Below are positions 49,866 through 60,418 of a DNA stretch of 64,000 nt, piece after piece. The notes beneath the pieces are model-generated. The model had not been told where the DNA came from. It searched no databases and was given only the letters and a program-made list of their open reading frames with translations. A program made the position numbers and the translations under genes. Source of the DNA: Hofstenia miamia (lineage: Eukaryota > Xenacoelomorpha > Acoela). The DNA is taken from contig SCFE01000092.1 of assembly GCA_004352715.1 (NCBI GenBank), forward strand, positions 1,036,969 to 1,100,968, in the 5' to 3' direction. The first letter of the stretch is position 1. Each line of letters opens with the position of its first letter.

Positions 49866-50370
49866 TAATTTTGGAATTTTGAATTCAAATTTTCATGCAA
49901 TTTTTTAATGAAAAATATAGTTTTCATTCTATGTTCCTGTGAAATGGCACCCTAAAACTATTTTTATAAATAATCAAGCAAACTATAGTGCAAAAATCGA
50001 GTTCAGTGTAAAAAAATTAGTTTATTCGTAAATTTTTACATAAATGTATTCCGTTGTCTTGAAAAACATACCATTCAAATATTGCTAAAATCCCATTACT
50101 TTAAATGAATTTGCTTCAAAATCAGTGATGTAAAAGTATTTTTACAAACTTTTACTCGTAATGTTTCCAAATTTTCTGAATGAATTCGTACACAAAATTT
50201 AGAATAAATTAAATTTTTTACTGTGAGTTCGAATTTTTAACTTTTAATTACATAGCATGTTTATTTATGGAGATAGTGTTTAGTGTGCTCCTTCACAGGG
50301 GCATAGAATGTAAACTATATTTTTTATTAAAAAATTAGATGAAAATTTGAATTCACAATGCCAAAATTGA
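49866..50370. repeat. Foldback repeat: about 205 bp inverted arms, about 90 bp loop
   Basis: Left arm 49,866-50,072 and right arm 50,370-50,161 align in inverted orientation over their whole length. Best-conserved segment: GAATTCAAATTTTC, AATTTTTTAAT, AAAAATATAGTTT, CATTCTATG and CCTGTGAA in the same order. The right arm abuts the C-terminal coding part of the minus-strand LINE. The arms may therefore be two tail-to-tail LINE 3' ends, or an independent foldback element into which the LINE end was joined. Confidence 0.8.
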
Positions 50371-50379
50371 GCGATTTAT

Positions 50380-53290
50380 ATAATTGTGTTATTTTAGTTT
50401 AAAAGATGTTTAGAGACTTGGCTTTCTTAATTTCTGCAGGCAATTCATTCTAAAGACGGATTGAGATATTAATAAAAGAATTTCGTATTTTTATATTTTC
50501 GATTTTGTTTGTCTTATAACTAAGGTGCGTTTACTATGAAAATTTTAATATTAGGGAATTTGTTAAATTGTAAAGCGTTATTTTTTTAAGAAATTTCTAG
50601 AATGAATATAAAGATGTTTTATAAATTGCCATTATTGGCTCCTAAAAGTTTAGCTTGAATTCATAGTAAGCTTATCGTTTCTTCATACAGTCCAATGTAC
50701 TATTAATGGCACCATTTCTTTGTATTTCAAATTTTCTGAGATAGTGTGTATCAACTCCAGCATATAATATGCAAGCATAATTTTGATGACTTAAGGCTAA
50801 GGCATTAATATTAGGAAGGTGTGAAAAATTACTTATTGCTGTAATTGCAAATGCCATTTTTTACTATGCTATCTAATTGTTTATGAAAATTTAAGTTACT
50901 GTCGAAAATACCCCTAGATATTCAAAATGAGGAATTTGTTTCATAGTTTCTTAAATTGAAACGTAATGTGCATTTGGATGTGTCTGTTTTACTATTTTTA
51001 CTTTTTATTATCAAAATTGTGTTTTTGAAGTATAAATTGTTAGGTTGTGTGATCCATAAAAATTTGCTAATGTTGCACAATTGTTTTCAATTATATCTAC
51101 TGAATCTTCCAGAGTTACTAGAATGAAATATTATTGTGTCATCGGCGTATTGTAAAATGTCACATGTAAGGTTATTTTTTAAATCATTTGCCTAAATATT
51201 AAATAGCAGTGGGCCCTTTTTCTAATGAAATCCAATGTGAGAAATGCTTATGCAATTTTACCCTTTGCTTTCTTTTGTATAACTAAGTTGAGATTAAGTC
51301 GAGGCTGCTAGCTGAAAAACTCAACTTTTTAATTTTAGAAATAAGAATTTTATGGTTTAGACAGTACTTATTGTCATCAATATCTTTTCTCCATTTTCAG
51401 TGGCGTAAATCAGTGCATCATTAGTAGATATTCCTTTTCGAAATCCGTACTGCGTTTTGGATAAGATACATGTATTATACTTAGTGAAATGTTCATTGAT
51501 TTGATCAGAGAGTAGTTTCCCAAAAAGTTTGCTAATAGTTGATGTTAGTGAAATAGGGCTATAATTGGAGCATACAATTGGGTCACCTTGTTTGTAAACC
51601 GGTGTAATGTTGGTAAGTTTTAATTGGTCTGGAAAAATAGAATATCTAATACATACATTCAAAATATCACAGAGAGGATTAGCAATTAAATCAGTACAAT
51701 TTTTAAGTACCAAACGGAGATTTTTGATGGACCGCTAGATTTATTTTTCAATTTTGAGATTGTTTTTAAGACTTCATATTTTATTGTTACATAACGAAAG
51801 TTAATTTTAGTGTAAAAGTTTCGACTCTTTCATCGTAGTTATATTTTATGTTTTCTCCGTTGTAGTTGCCTAGATTTTTAAGAACTTTATTAAATATTGT
51901 GCAAATGTCTTTAGTATTATTAATTATTTCGCCATTATAAGAATTTCTTTTACAGAAGTAAAGCCTTTGTTTTTCTCGTTAAGCAATGAATTAATAAATA
52001 TCCATTTTGACTTTTGAGTATCATTTTTTTCAAATTTTGATTTATAATACTGGTTGTATGATATTTCTAATTTTTGTGTTGCATAAGTTACGTGCCTTTT
52101 TGTAGTCATCAAAATTCCCAAAGGATTTTTCATTAGTATACTTAATCCACTTATCATTTTTTGGTTTAATCAAAGTTAAGCTTTGTGAATCAATCCACGG
52201 TTTACTCTTAATTGTTGTCAATATTTATCAAGACGATGAATTAGTATATTTGCAAACCTATTGAACGTTTCATTGGGAGTTAAAGCACTATAACTGTCGC
52301 CCAATTCTCATTTTAAGCTTTTCTTTTAGTAACTGTATATTATAGTCATTTTTCTCTCTTATTTTTATCCATATTTTAGGTGAACTTAGAAGTTGAGTTG
52401 AATCACAGCATAGAGTTATGATACAATGATCTGAGTGAGAAAATTCTGAGCAACTGTACTTATAACTTAAACCATGTTTAGGAATGAAAAAATAATCAAT
52501 CAAGGTTTCACTTTGTGGAGCATATCTTGATGGGGTGTTAGTGCTAACTATTTTCAAGTTAAAGTTGATAAAAAATTTAATATTTTAGATTTATCTTTAC
52601 TGTCCAAGAAGTTAAGGTTCCAGTCTGCTATCATAATAATATCATTGTTTACATTTAATGCTTAAAGATGCTTGTGCCGGCAGTAAGAAATATTAATAAG
52701 TTGTTTTTCTTTTTAAAAGAAGGATTTCTTATTTCTATGCAAAGACTTTTAAAAGTGTTTTTAGTAGCAATATCTAGCCTAATTGTGGCTTTAATTTTTT
52801 TAGTATTAATAATAGAACACCTCCTCCTTTTCTCTTATTAAAGTGCAACTCGTGAGATCTATCCAGTAGAAAAACAGTAAATTTAGATTCATCAAAGGAC
52901 ACTGAATAATCATTGTTATAAATATTTAGACTAATTTTTGAAATCCCCAAAACGAAATTTTCCCCCTAATTCATTTACTAAATTTCGATATTCCATGTTT
53001 TTATTTGATAAATTTTGAAAGTTTGTATGTATATACTTAAAGCGAGGTGTTTTGTGTATAGTTTTGATATATTGGTCAAAATCGAGAATTTGATGTGGGC
53101 CTGGGTTAGATTATTTATTTTAATTTTTCTAATTTAAAACGTTTGAAATCAACTACCACTTTTTATTAAAGACAATTTGAAAATTATATATTAGTGGAAG
53201 TCTATATTTAATTGAAATGTTGCTTCTTACAGATTTATAAGTTTTACTTGTCCTTTTAAAGCACTCTTGTGTTTCTTTAGATATAAATAC
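50380..53290 (-). mobile_element. Divergent LINE with endonuclease and RT, minus strand
   Basis: A degraded non-LTR element read from high to low coordinates. Possible ORF1 C-terminus at about 53,285-53,145 (KVFISKETQECFKRTSKTYKS). Endonuclease from about 53,105: IHTNFQNLSNKN, then, after a frameshift in a G-run, FNKRKGGGVLLLI, ADWNLNFLDS, RYAPQSETLIDYFF and SHSDHCII. Linker with KPWIDSQSL and DDYKKARN at 52,210-52,050. RT from about 51,710. A C-terminal tail ends near 50,390. It is related to, but clearly different from, the family at 1-1,851 and 35.8-37.6 kb. Confidence 0.85.
50390..53105 (-). pseudogene. LINE ORF2 (APE endonuclease plus reverse transcriptase), many frame breaks
   Basis: The APE-type endonuclease nicks target DNA and the RT primes from the nick. 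Endonuclease signatures are G-D/N-type IADWNLNF, TLIDYFF and the catalytic SDH motif. RT signatures are PVYKQGDPIVCSNYSPISLT (fingers), YGFRKGISTNDALIYATE, EKGPLLFNI (motif B remnant) and LQYADDTIIF (motif C, YADD codons at 51,149-51,138). The C-terminus reads SFINISIRL-stop-NELPAEIK at about 50,470-50,420, where TAG replaces the Trp expected in L-W-N. Several frameshifts and stops make it inactive. Confidence 0.84.
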
Positions 53291-53300
53291 CTTCAACGTT

Positions 53301-53301
53301 A

Positions 53302-53331
<30 letters not shown>
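53301..53331. repeat. (ATT)n microsatellite
   Basis: About ten TTA units (TAA on the minus strand), the only trinucleotide array of note. It lies between the LINE's possible ORF1 end and the Penelope-like remnant and may mark the 3' end of the latter. Confidence 0.92.
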
Positions 53332-53332
<1 letters not shown>

Positions 53333-53505
53333 CAGTTACTTTTGGAAACAGAAATTTAAATTTCCGGATTGTTAAATAAAAGGAACAATTCTTCATTTTT
53401 AAAGCAATTTGAATAAAAATATAATCACTAATATATTTTTCTAATAATTAGCATCGTCGAAATTTACCGCATTTAATTTTTACAAAATTTGATGTAATGT
53501 ATATA

Positions 53506-54744
53506 CAGTACTGGAAATATGTATTCGACCACCTTGCTATTTTGAATAAATAATGAACATTCATTGGATAGAGTGTGCCTAAGATTATTACTAAATGTTA
53601 CTTTGATTGAGAAAGGAAAATCTGTATGTCTAATACCATAAAATATGTAGAATAACAATTAGAAAACTTGTATTGGATAAATGTATTCGGCTACCTGAAA
53701 AAATTTTAACAAATGAGCAAATTCGAAGAAAGTAATTCAAAGATACATAAATTAATAATTGACGCAATATGAGCACTTAGCAACAGATTCTCTCTTCTAA
53801 TATTTTGTAGGGTGTCCATTTGAGCGAATAACAGCTTCAAGGCGATAAGGGATTGCAGCAAAAAGTCTTTCAATAAAGTTGTTGGGATTTGCATAAAATT
53901 CTTTCTTCATTGCGGTTCACAGCTCGTGAAGAGTATGCTGTCCAATTAAATATTTGACCTTTTTCCACACATATTTTCGATAATGTTAAGGTCTGGAGAT
54001 TGGCCAGACCAGTCAGCAAGGATAGAAACCCAATTATTGTGGAAGAAGTTTTTCATTTCTTTTGAGGTATGACATGGAGCACCATCCTGCTGATATATTG
54101 AATCACTTGTAAGGAGTGGCAAGAGTTCCTTTTCTAGAATCCGCGCATATTGAGAGCGCGAAGTTCCTCTGAAGTCTTCCTGGGATTTTGCTTTGAAAGG
54201 CATACAAGAACTGATTGGGAAGTTTTGGAGGTCTTCTTTGGTCTTCCGGACTTTGGCTTTGGGGGCAATGATTTTTTCAGAAGAGAAACGTCTGATTATA
54301 TCCCCGATAATACTTCGAGGTCGCTCTACAAGTCGGGTTANTATATTACGTTGACTCATCCCCTCCAAATGTTTGGAGATAATCAACTCGTGGATGGCAA
54401 GAGTTACGTAACCAGGCATCATATATGGCGAATAAAGACTGTTATTAAACATTTTCAATATATATAGACTGAAAAATCTCAACCAATAAAATGTTTTACA
54501 GATTCTCCCATTTTGTCTAAAGTGGTCGAATACATTTTTCCAAGAAAGGATTAGCTAACTACAAGCATTGTAGCATTTCTCCTTTAGATTTAAAGTAAAC
54601 AGTGATAACTATGTCTTAACATTGATGAATTCCCCTTTCTGTAACACCAAATCTATTTAAAAAATACCTATTACATTTTGGCGACTTATTCTTAGAAATA
54701 TTTATGACAAATCATGGGTGGCCGAATTCTTTTTTCCAGTACTG
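53506..54744 (-). mobile_element. Tc1-like transposon, copy 2, 1,239 bp, internally deleted
   Basis: TA-flanked (53,504-53,505; 54,745-54,746). Termini CAGTACTGGAAATATG and, read inward from the right, CAGTACTGGAAAAAAG. It is the same family as 27,596-29,050, in the opposite orientation, about 216 bp shorter. The extra deletion joins sequence equivalent to about 28,170 of copy 1 to about 28,399. It separates the GIY-YIG remnant at 54,747-55,010 from its downstream sequence, so it inserted into that older element. Confidence 0.9.
53946..54482 (-). pseudogene. Tc1-like transposase, copy 2, deleted
   Basis: From 54,482: MPGYVTLAIHELIISKHLEG (the region that is frameshifted in copy 1 is nearly intact here), SQRNI, an N at 54,341, RLVERPRSIIGDIIRRFSSE, then DFRGTSR fused directly to SQYARILEKELL, QQDGAPCHTSKEMKN (second Asp), DWSGQSPDLNIIEN (Glu). 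The first catalytic Asp region lies within the deletion. The spacing from the second Asp to the Glu is again 35 residues. The N and a nearby extra base may be an assembly error. Confidence 0.85.
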
Positions 54745-54746
54745 TA

Positions 54747-55010
54747 TTTAATGAAGCGATTGTTTTAAAAATATCATCTTTTTTCTTATTCAAAGTTGGT
54801 CTCAAAGATATAATATAATACGGTTCAACTGCTGTTAGTGTAAATTGATCTTGAGTTTTGCATAACATTCTATAATTGAAATGATAATCACAGATCTTTA
54901 AGTGATTCGATATTTCTGTAGATCTTTTATGTTCTGGAAGTATCTTGAAGTATGTCCAATATAAGTTTAGCCACAGGCGCAAGTAATTTTGTAAACACAA
55001 TTCTTCAAAA
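54747..55010 (-). pseudogene. GIY-YIG endonuclease fragment, Penelope-like element C-terminus
   Basis: From about 55,005: NCVYKITCACG, a TAA stop, TYIGHTSRYF, then, after a frameshift, RSTEISNHLKICDYHFNYRM... and AVEPYYIISLRPTLNKKKDD. VYKIxCxCG..YIGxTxR, a HLK.C..H block and a final Y-I..LRPTLN block are the order seen in GIY-YIG nucleases at the C-terminus of Penelope-like retroelements. The homing-type nuclease would nick the target during retrotransposition. No RT portion was recognised upstream, so this is a 5'-truncated copy. A Tc1-like element interrupts it right after IASLN. Confidence 0.65.
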
Positions 55011-55997
55011 TTAGTAGGTGATTTTAAATTGAGAATAGATCTTAATATGATATATGTTGTTGATACAATTCTCCAGAGTTGTCCATTGGATGTGATGGTA
55101 CAGCCCGTATTTGTATTTCCTATGGTAATCGATGCTTGCTATTGTAAAATATATTAAAGCTGAATTAAATAAGTTAATGAATTTTGTCGTTTTTCATGTC
55201 GCTTTGTACATGTAGCCCCAATTAGGTAAGACTAAGTCCAAACATTCATAAATATTATAATTTTATTTGAACTGTATTCCGTATTAATATTGTAATGGGA
55301 ATCACATGGGATGGGATGTGGACAAGCATAAATTTCAATGAAATGGAATCGAATGAGACAGAAAATATGTCACATGGACAAGCCTGTTATTCTCACATTC
55401 ACTTATAAATTTAATGTTTTTAATACTTTTTATTAAGCGGTTTGTATGAATTCCTCTGCAGTCTATTTTGAATATATATGTGTAAATGACTTCTTGTTCA
55501 AATTGCTATTGTTTTCAATGCTCTTATTTCTTTTATGATCTATAACTCCATTGGATATTGATTTTTTAAGTGATAAAATTTATTAAATTTCTTCATAATT
55601 TGAACAAATATCAAAGATTCTATCGACTACATCGTGCATGAATGATAATTTATAGCTTATTGGAAATATTGTTTGGACTATCATTTTAAAGGTTAGTCTG
55701 CACCAATAATAACTATTATGTCTAATTGGCGAAAAATCACAGCTAACATTCATAACTTATTATATCTCCTGGGCATTTATGTCTTATAACCCAATACTAC
55801 AATTAAGTCAAATCTTTACACTGAAACTACCACTAGACTACAAATACAGTAGAATTCTTTAAGCATATTTAATTAATGACTATCAAAACCAAAATATGTA
55901 TAACTTTTAGAAAACAAAAATCAAACAAATTTTTTAAAGCCTATTTGGAACTTCAAAAAAACACATCATAATTCTTAAATATAGTTTATGCATTATA
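55011..55997. other. Spacer between Penelope-like and mariner remnants
   Basis: No motif-bearing ORF. The first 150 bp may be further decayed Penelope-like sequence. Confidence 0.35.
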
Positions 55998-56915
55998 TCA
56001 GGTTGTCCGGAAAGTTTGTGCCGATTTACGGTGGTTTACCTTTCGATTTATTTTAGAACATGATTGAGTCCAGAAAAAGGGTGTGACTACACACCAATTT
56101 AGAGCATAGTTTAAGCTACCTTTTCGTGGAAGGTAGCTTGTGTTAATTCTTTAATTCTTTAACATGGAAGATAAAAAAGTTCATTTTCGGCACTTTATGC
56201 CTCACAAATAACCAAAGAAATATGCACAGTTTACGGTGATGTTTGTTTATCCGAAAGAACTGTACGAGAGTGATTCGCAAGGTTCTGAGCTCTAGATTGT
56301 AGCCTTATTGATAAAGTGTTATTAGGCAAACCATCCACTACAGATAATCACCAAATCATGTTATTAATTAAGAATAACCCACATTGCACAACCCGGGAAT
56401 TGACAGAAATCTTCAACGCATCAAAACCGTTTTTCATGAGCACCTGGTAAAGCTTGCGAATACAAATCGCTACAATGTGTGGGTGCCACATGAGTTGAGT
56501 GAGAAGAACCTTTTGGATCTCATTTTTATCTGGGATTTGCTTTATAAACGGAGTGATAACTCACCTTTTTTAGAGCAAATTGTGACAGGTGATGAGAAAT
56601 GGATTGTCTATCGAAATGTTTAGAGAAAGAGATCCTGGAGCCACCATTAGAAACCCCAGAAGCGGGTCTTCACTCTAAAAAAGTCATGCTTTGTGTGTGA
56701 TAGGATTGGAAAGGAAATCTGTACTATGAGCTTCTCCCAAGTAACGAGAAATATTGCACTCAACTGGATGAGGTAAGAACAATAATTCAAGAAAACGGTC
56801 TAGAATTAACCAAAAGAAAGGGTGTTGTTTTCCAACAGAATAATGCAAGACCACAAGTTTCTTTGGGAACCTGACAAAATTGCCACAGCTCGCCTGGAAT
56901 GTGTTACCTCACCCT
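55998..56915 (+). mobile_element. Mariner transposon, 3' part lost in scaffold gap
   Basis: Starts after TA with TCAGGTTGTCCGGAAAGTTT, a mariner-type terminus. The transposase would start at ATG 56,164 (MEDKKVHFRHFM), with IKNNPHCTTREL and EHLVKL at 56,370-56,460, WVPHELSEKNLLDL at 56,480, VTGDEKWIVY (first catalytic Asp, 56,591-56,593) at about 56,580-56,610, VVFQQNNARPQVS at about 56,825 (usual D-N-A-R-P-H; the second catalytic Asp is Asn here) and LAWNVLPHP just before the gap. Several frameshifts and stops are present. The right terminus is not visible after the gap. Confidence 0.88.
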
Positions 56916-57915
56916 NNNNNNNNNNNNNNNNNNNNNNNNNNNNNNNNNNNNNNNNNNNNNNNNNNNNNNNNNNNNNNNNNNNNNNNNNNNNNNNNNNNNN
57001 NNNNNNNNNNNNNNNNNNNNNNNNNNNNNNNNNNNNNNNNNNNNNNNNNNNNNNNNNNNNNNNNNNNNNNNNNNNNNNNNNNNNNNNNNNNNNNNNNNNN
57101 NNNNNNNNNNNNNNNNNNNNNNNNNNNNNNNNNNNNNNNNNNNNNNNNNNNNNNNNNNNNNNNNNNNNNNNNNNNNNNNNNNNNNNNNNNNNNNNNNNNN
57201 NNNNNNNNNNNNNNNNNNNNNNNNNNNNNNNNNNNNNNNNNNNNNNNNNNNNNNNNNNNNNNNNNNNNNNNNNNNNNNNNNNNNNNNNNNNNNNNNNNNN
57301 NNNNNNNNNNNNNNNNNNNNNNNNNNNNNNNNNNNNNNNNNNNNNNNNNNNNNNNNNNNNNNNNNNNNNNNNNNNNNNNNNNNNNNNNNNNNNNNNNNNN
57401 NNNNNNNNNNNNNNNNNNNNNNNNNNNNNNNNNNNNNNNNNNNNNNNNNNNNNNNNNNNNNNNNNNNNNNNNNNNNNNNNNNNNNNNNNNNNNNNNNNNN
57501 NNNNNNNNNNNNNNNNNNNNNNNNNNNNNNNNNNNNNNNNNNNNNNNNNNNNNNNNNNNNNNNNNNNNNNNNNNNNNNNNNNNNNNNNNNNNNNNNNNNN
57601 NNNNNNNNNNNNNNNNNNNNNNNNNNNNNNNNNNNNNNNNNNNNNNNNNNNNNNNNNNNNNNNNNNNNNNNNNNNNNNNNNNNNNNNNNNNNNNNNNNNN
57701 NNNNNNNNNNNNNNNNNNNNNNNNNNNNNNNNNNNNNNNNNNNNNNNNNNNNNNNNNNNNNNNNNNNNNNNNNNNNNNNNNNNNNNNNNNNNNNNNNNNN
57801 NNNNNNNNNNNNNNNNNNNNNNNNNNNNNNNNNNNNNNNNNNNNNNNNNNNNNNNNNNNNNNNNNNNNNNNNNNNNNNNNNNNNNNNNNNNNNNNNNNNN
57901 NNNNNNNNNNNNNNN
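56916..57915. other. Assembly gap, exactly 1,000 N
   Basis: A round-number run of undetermined bases, most likely a placeholder of unknown true size. It sits inside the mariner transposase. Any open frame spanning it is an artefact. Confidence 0.99.
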
Positions 57916-58781
57916 AATTTATTCAAAATTTCAGCAGTGAGTTCAAGCTGTTTCAGAACTAGTAAAGCTTTCTATAACCTTTTGCTTTTTCTAATGCCCC
58001 AAAAATCATTTTCAAATGTAATTAAAATCAAAATTTTCAATTAAATTTTTGTTTGCAAAATTGTTTCCACAACATTAACATACATATACAAGGACATTTT
58101 AGTAAATTGTATTTATTTAGCAAATTTTCAAATCATATTTATGTCTAATGCAATGGAATGTCAATGTTAACAAGTTTGAAATAGCAGCTGATGTTTCCTG
58201 TTTTTAATTATGCTTATCTATGATTGTGTCTTGTATATATTCATCAGCTGTGCGCAGTACTATGCATATGCACAAACCAGTTCTTTCCACTACTAATAAT
58301 AAGGAGTTGTATAAATCAAAAATATCTTTAGTAGATATCCTAATATTGGGAGAAGAACCAAAATGTTAGTTAAAAATGAAAAATAAGATACCTGACATGC
58401 CAAGCCCTCCTGTGCATACTTTTTAATACGAAAGTTTCATAAATGTTCAAATTCACCCACATTAATATGATATTAAAGTTTTATAGATATGTAGTTGATA
58501 AAATCTTAATTAAAATTAATAATTTTTTGTGAAAGTTATTATTCACAATAGCCATTGAAACGTTCATGCATTTTTTGACAAACTGTCTTTGAAGCCATAT
58601 CATAACTGTGATATGCTTTACTTATTTTAAACTGAAAACTTGTTTCTATGGCCATGCTATCTAAGAGCAGTCCCTATTAGTTAGCTTATTTGATTAAGTA
58701 ATCATGTACATAATGCATAATATACATTTCAATCATTCTTAAACCCAATATAATGAAAATGTCAAGTACACATTGATTAGA

Positions 58782-58864
<83 letters not shown>

Positions 58865-59653
58865 TGCCCTAGAAAATAGCGCTAAGTATTGCCTAGCACC
58901 ATTTTGCAAATTTTCCCTTATATTTAGCGCCAGTCAACAATTGGTATGAAGAAAGTAGTTTTTTTAGAAATTCGATATTTTGTATGTCTAGATATCATAA
59001 ATAGTGCTTACAAAATGTTTTAACAGATTGCATTTTTAGTATTGTGGAAATGCAATGTTCAAAAAATTAATAAAATCATTTCAAAATATAAATCATTCTT
59101 CAAAGTAAGATTACAAAATTTAATAACTAATATATTGGGGCGAAATTGATAAGCATGCATTTTTAGGTCATATGGAAATCCTAAAGTCTGAAGTAAATAT
59201 GATAAACGCGTTTCTGTTAGCTGTACAAATGTTAAATATCTCTCTTCACACATGCATGAAAGGCTCTAGCAAGAAACGAAAGACATAATCTTAAGCGAAA
59301 TAAGCTGAGACATTAAATATTCTAAATTTCTATTTTCAAAGCATTTCCTATTACGGAAATGATGACAAAACTGGACATGCTTATACAGATATACTCGTGT
59401 ATACATGCCTATTGACAAGTTACACACTGATTATCTCAAAAGCTAAACTGTTGTTTTTTAAGATAAAAAGTAGAGTTTAATAATAATGAAAGAGTTGAAA
59501 AATTGTATTTTTTAGTATCTGAAACTTAATTGATCTATTTAAGTGACTTGTGATGTCAGAAACGCGTCATCGATAGCCTATATGAAAACTGTCCTCAACT
59601 TGGTAAGCGTTTCTGCTTGAAGGAGTTTTATTAGAAAATATTATGGTTTAAAT
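57916..59653. other. AT-rich spacer after the gap
   Basis: No gene recognised and no mariner right terminus visible. Holds the longest (TA)n tract in the window. Confidence 0.4.
58785..58864. repeat. (TA)n microsatellite, longest in window (about 80 bp)
   Basis: Nearly pure TA alternation with one TTT interruption near 58,852. Confidence 0.95.
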
Positions 59654-60034
59654 CGAGTGGTTCTCAACCTTTTTTACCCATGAACCTTTTTCCTCTTAAT
59701 TTTTAGCTGGACCCTCCCATGCAAAAAATCCCTAATAAAATAGTAGATGAATTGTTAATATTAAAAGATATAGTAAATTGCTCTGCTTTATTTTAAAGAA
59801 AAACCAAACTAATGTTGTTGTTTTCTTCTTTTACTTAATTTCTATACAAAATAGAACAGTTGCGTGAATATTTTTACTCTTAGTATTTGAAAATTTCAGT
59901 AGAAATTCCATTCTCAGTGATGAAAACCGTTCTGAACTAGAATTACCCAATTGACCACCAAAATGTCACCGTGGACCCCTAGTAAAGTTACATGAATCCC
60001 TAGGTTCCATATGGACCTCGGTTGAGAACAACTG
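59654..60034. mobile_element. hAT-type nonautonomous element, 381 bp
   Basis: Left CGAGTGGTTCTCAACC; right read inward CAGTTGTTCTCAACCGAGG, variants of the common hAT terminus CAGTGGTTCTCAACC. Flanks GTTTAAAT (59,646-59,653) and GCTTAAAT (60,035-60,042) match at 7 of 8. Interior AT-rich, no ORF. Confidence 0.83.
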
Positions 60035-60418
60035 GCTTAAATAAAGATTATCCATGCAATATTAACAGAAGAAATTGAGCCTATTCACACAATATATCTT
60101 AGCAAATAGAAATAAGCAGAATAAATAAGGTCATTAATCGAAAAAACTATGAAGTTACTAAAAATTCTTTTATGTTTGAAGAAAGAATTATATACTTATT
60201 CCACTCTATTTAGTATAACTAAACTTAATCATAAAGGTATAATGTTCTTACTGAATTTTTAATTATTAATGACAATAAACAAAGAGTTACCTTGTAAAGA
60301 AAAAAGAGGCGTTCAACCTGATCGATAAAATTTGAACAGATAGATCGGCCTAATGCTATGCAAAGTATTTAAATGATGATGGTAAGAACAAGCAAAGTCA
60401 AAATATCTAAAATTTTGA

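Noticed and set aside
54150-54467. 105-codon plus-strand ORF
   Set aside because: It is the antisense shadow of the Tc1-like transposase in copy 2 and contains an N.
56822-58044. Very long ORFs (340-381 codons) on both strands
   Set aside because: They consist almost wholly of the 1,000-N assembly gap and have no real coding content.
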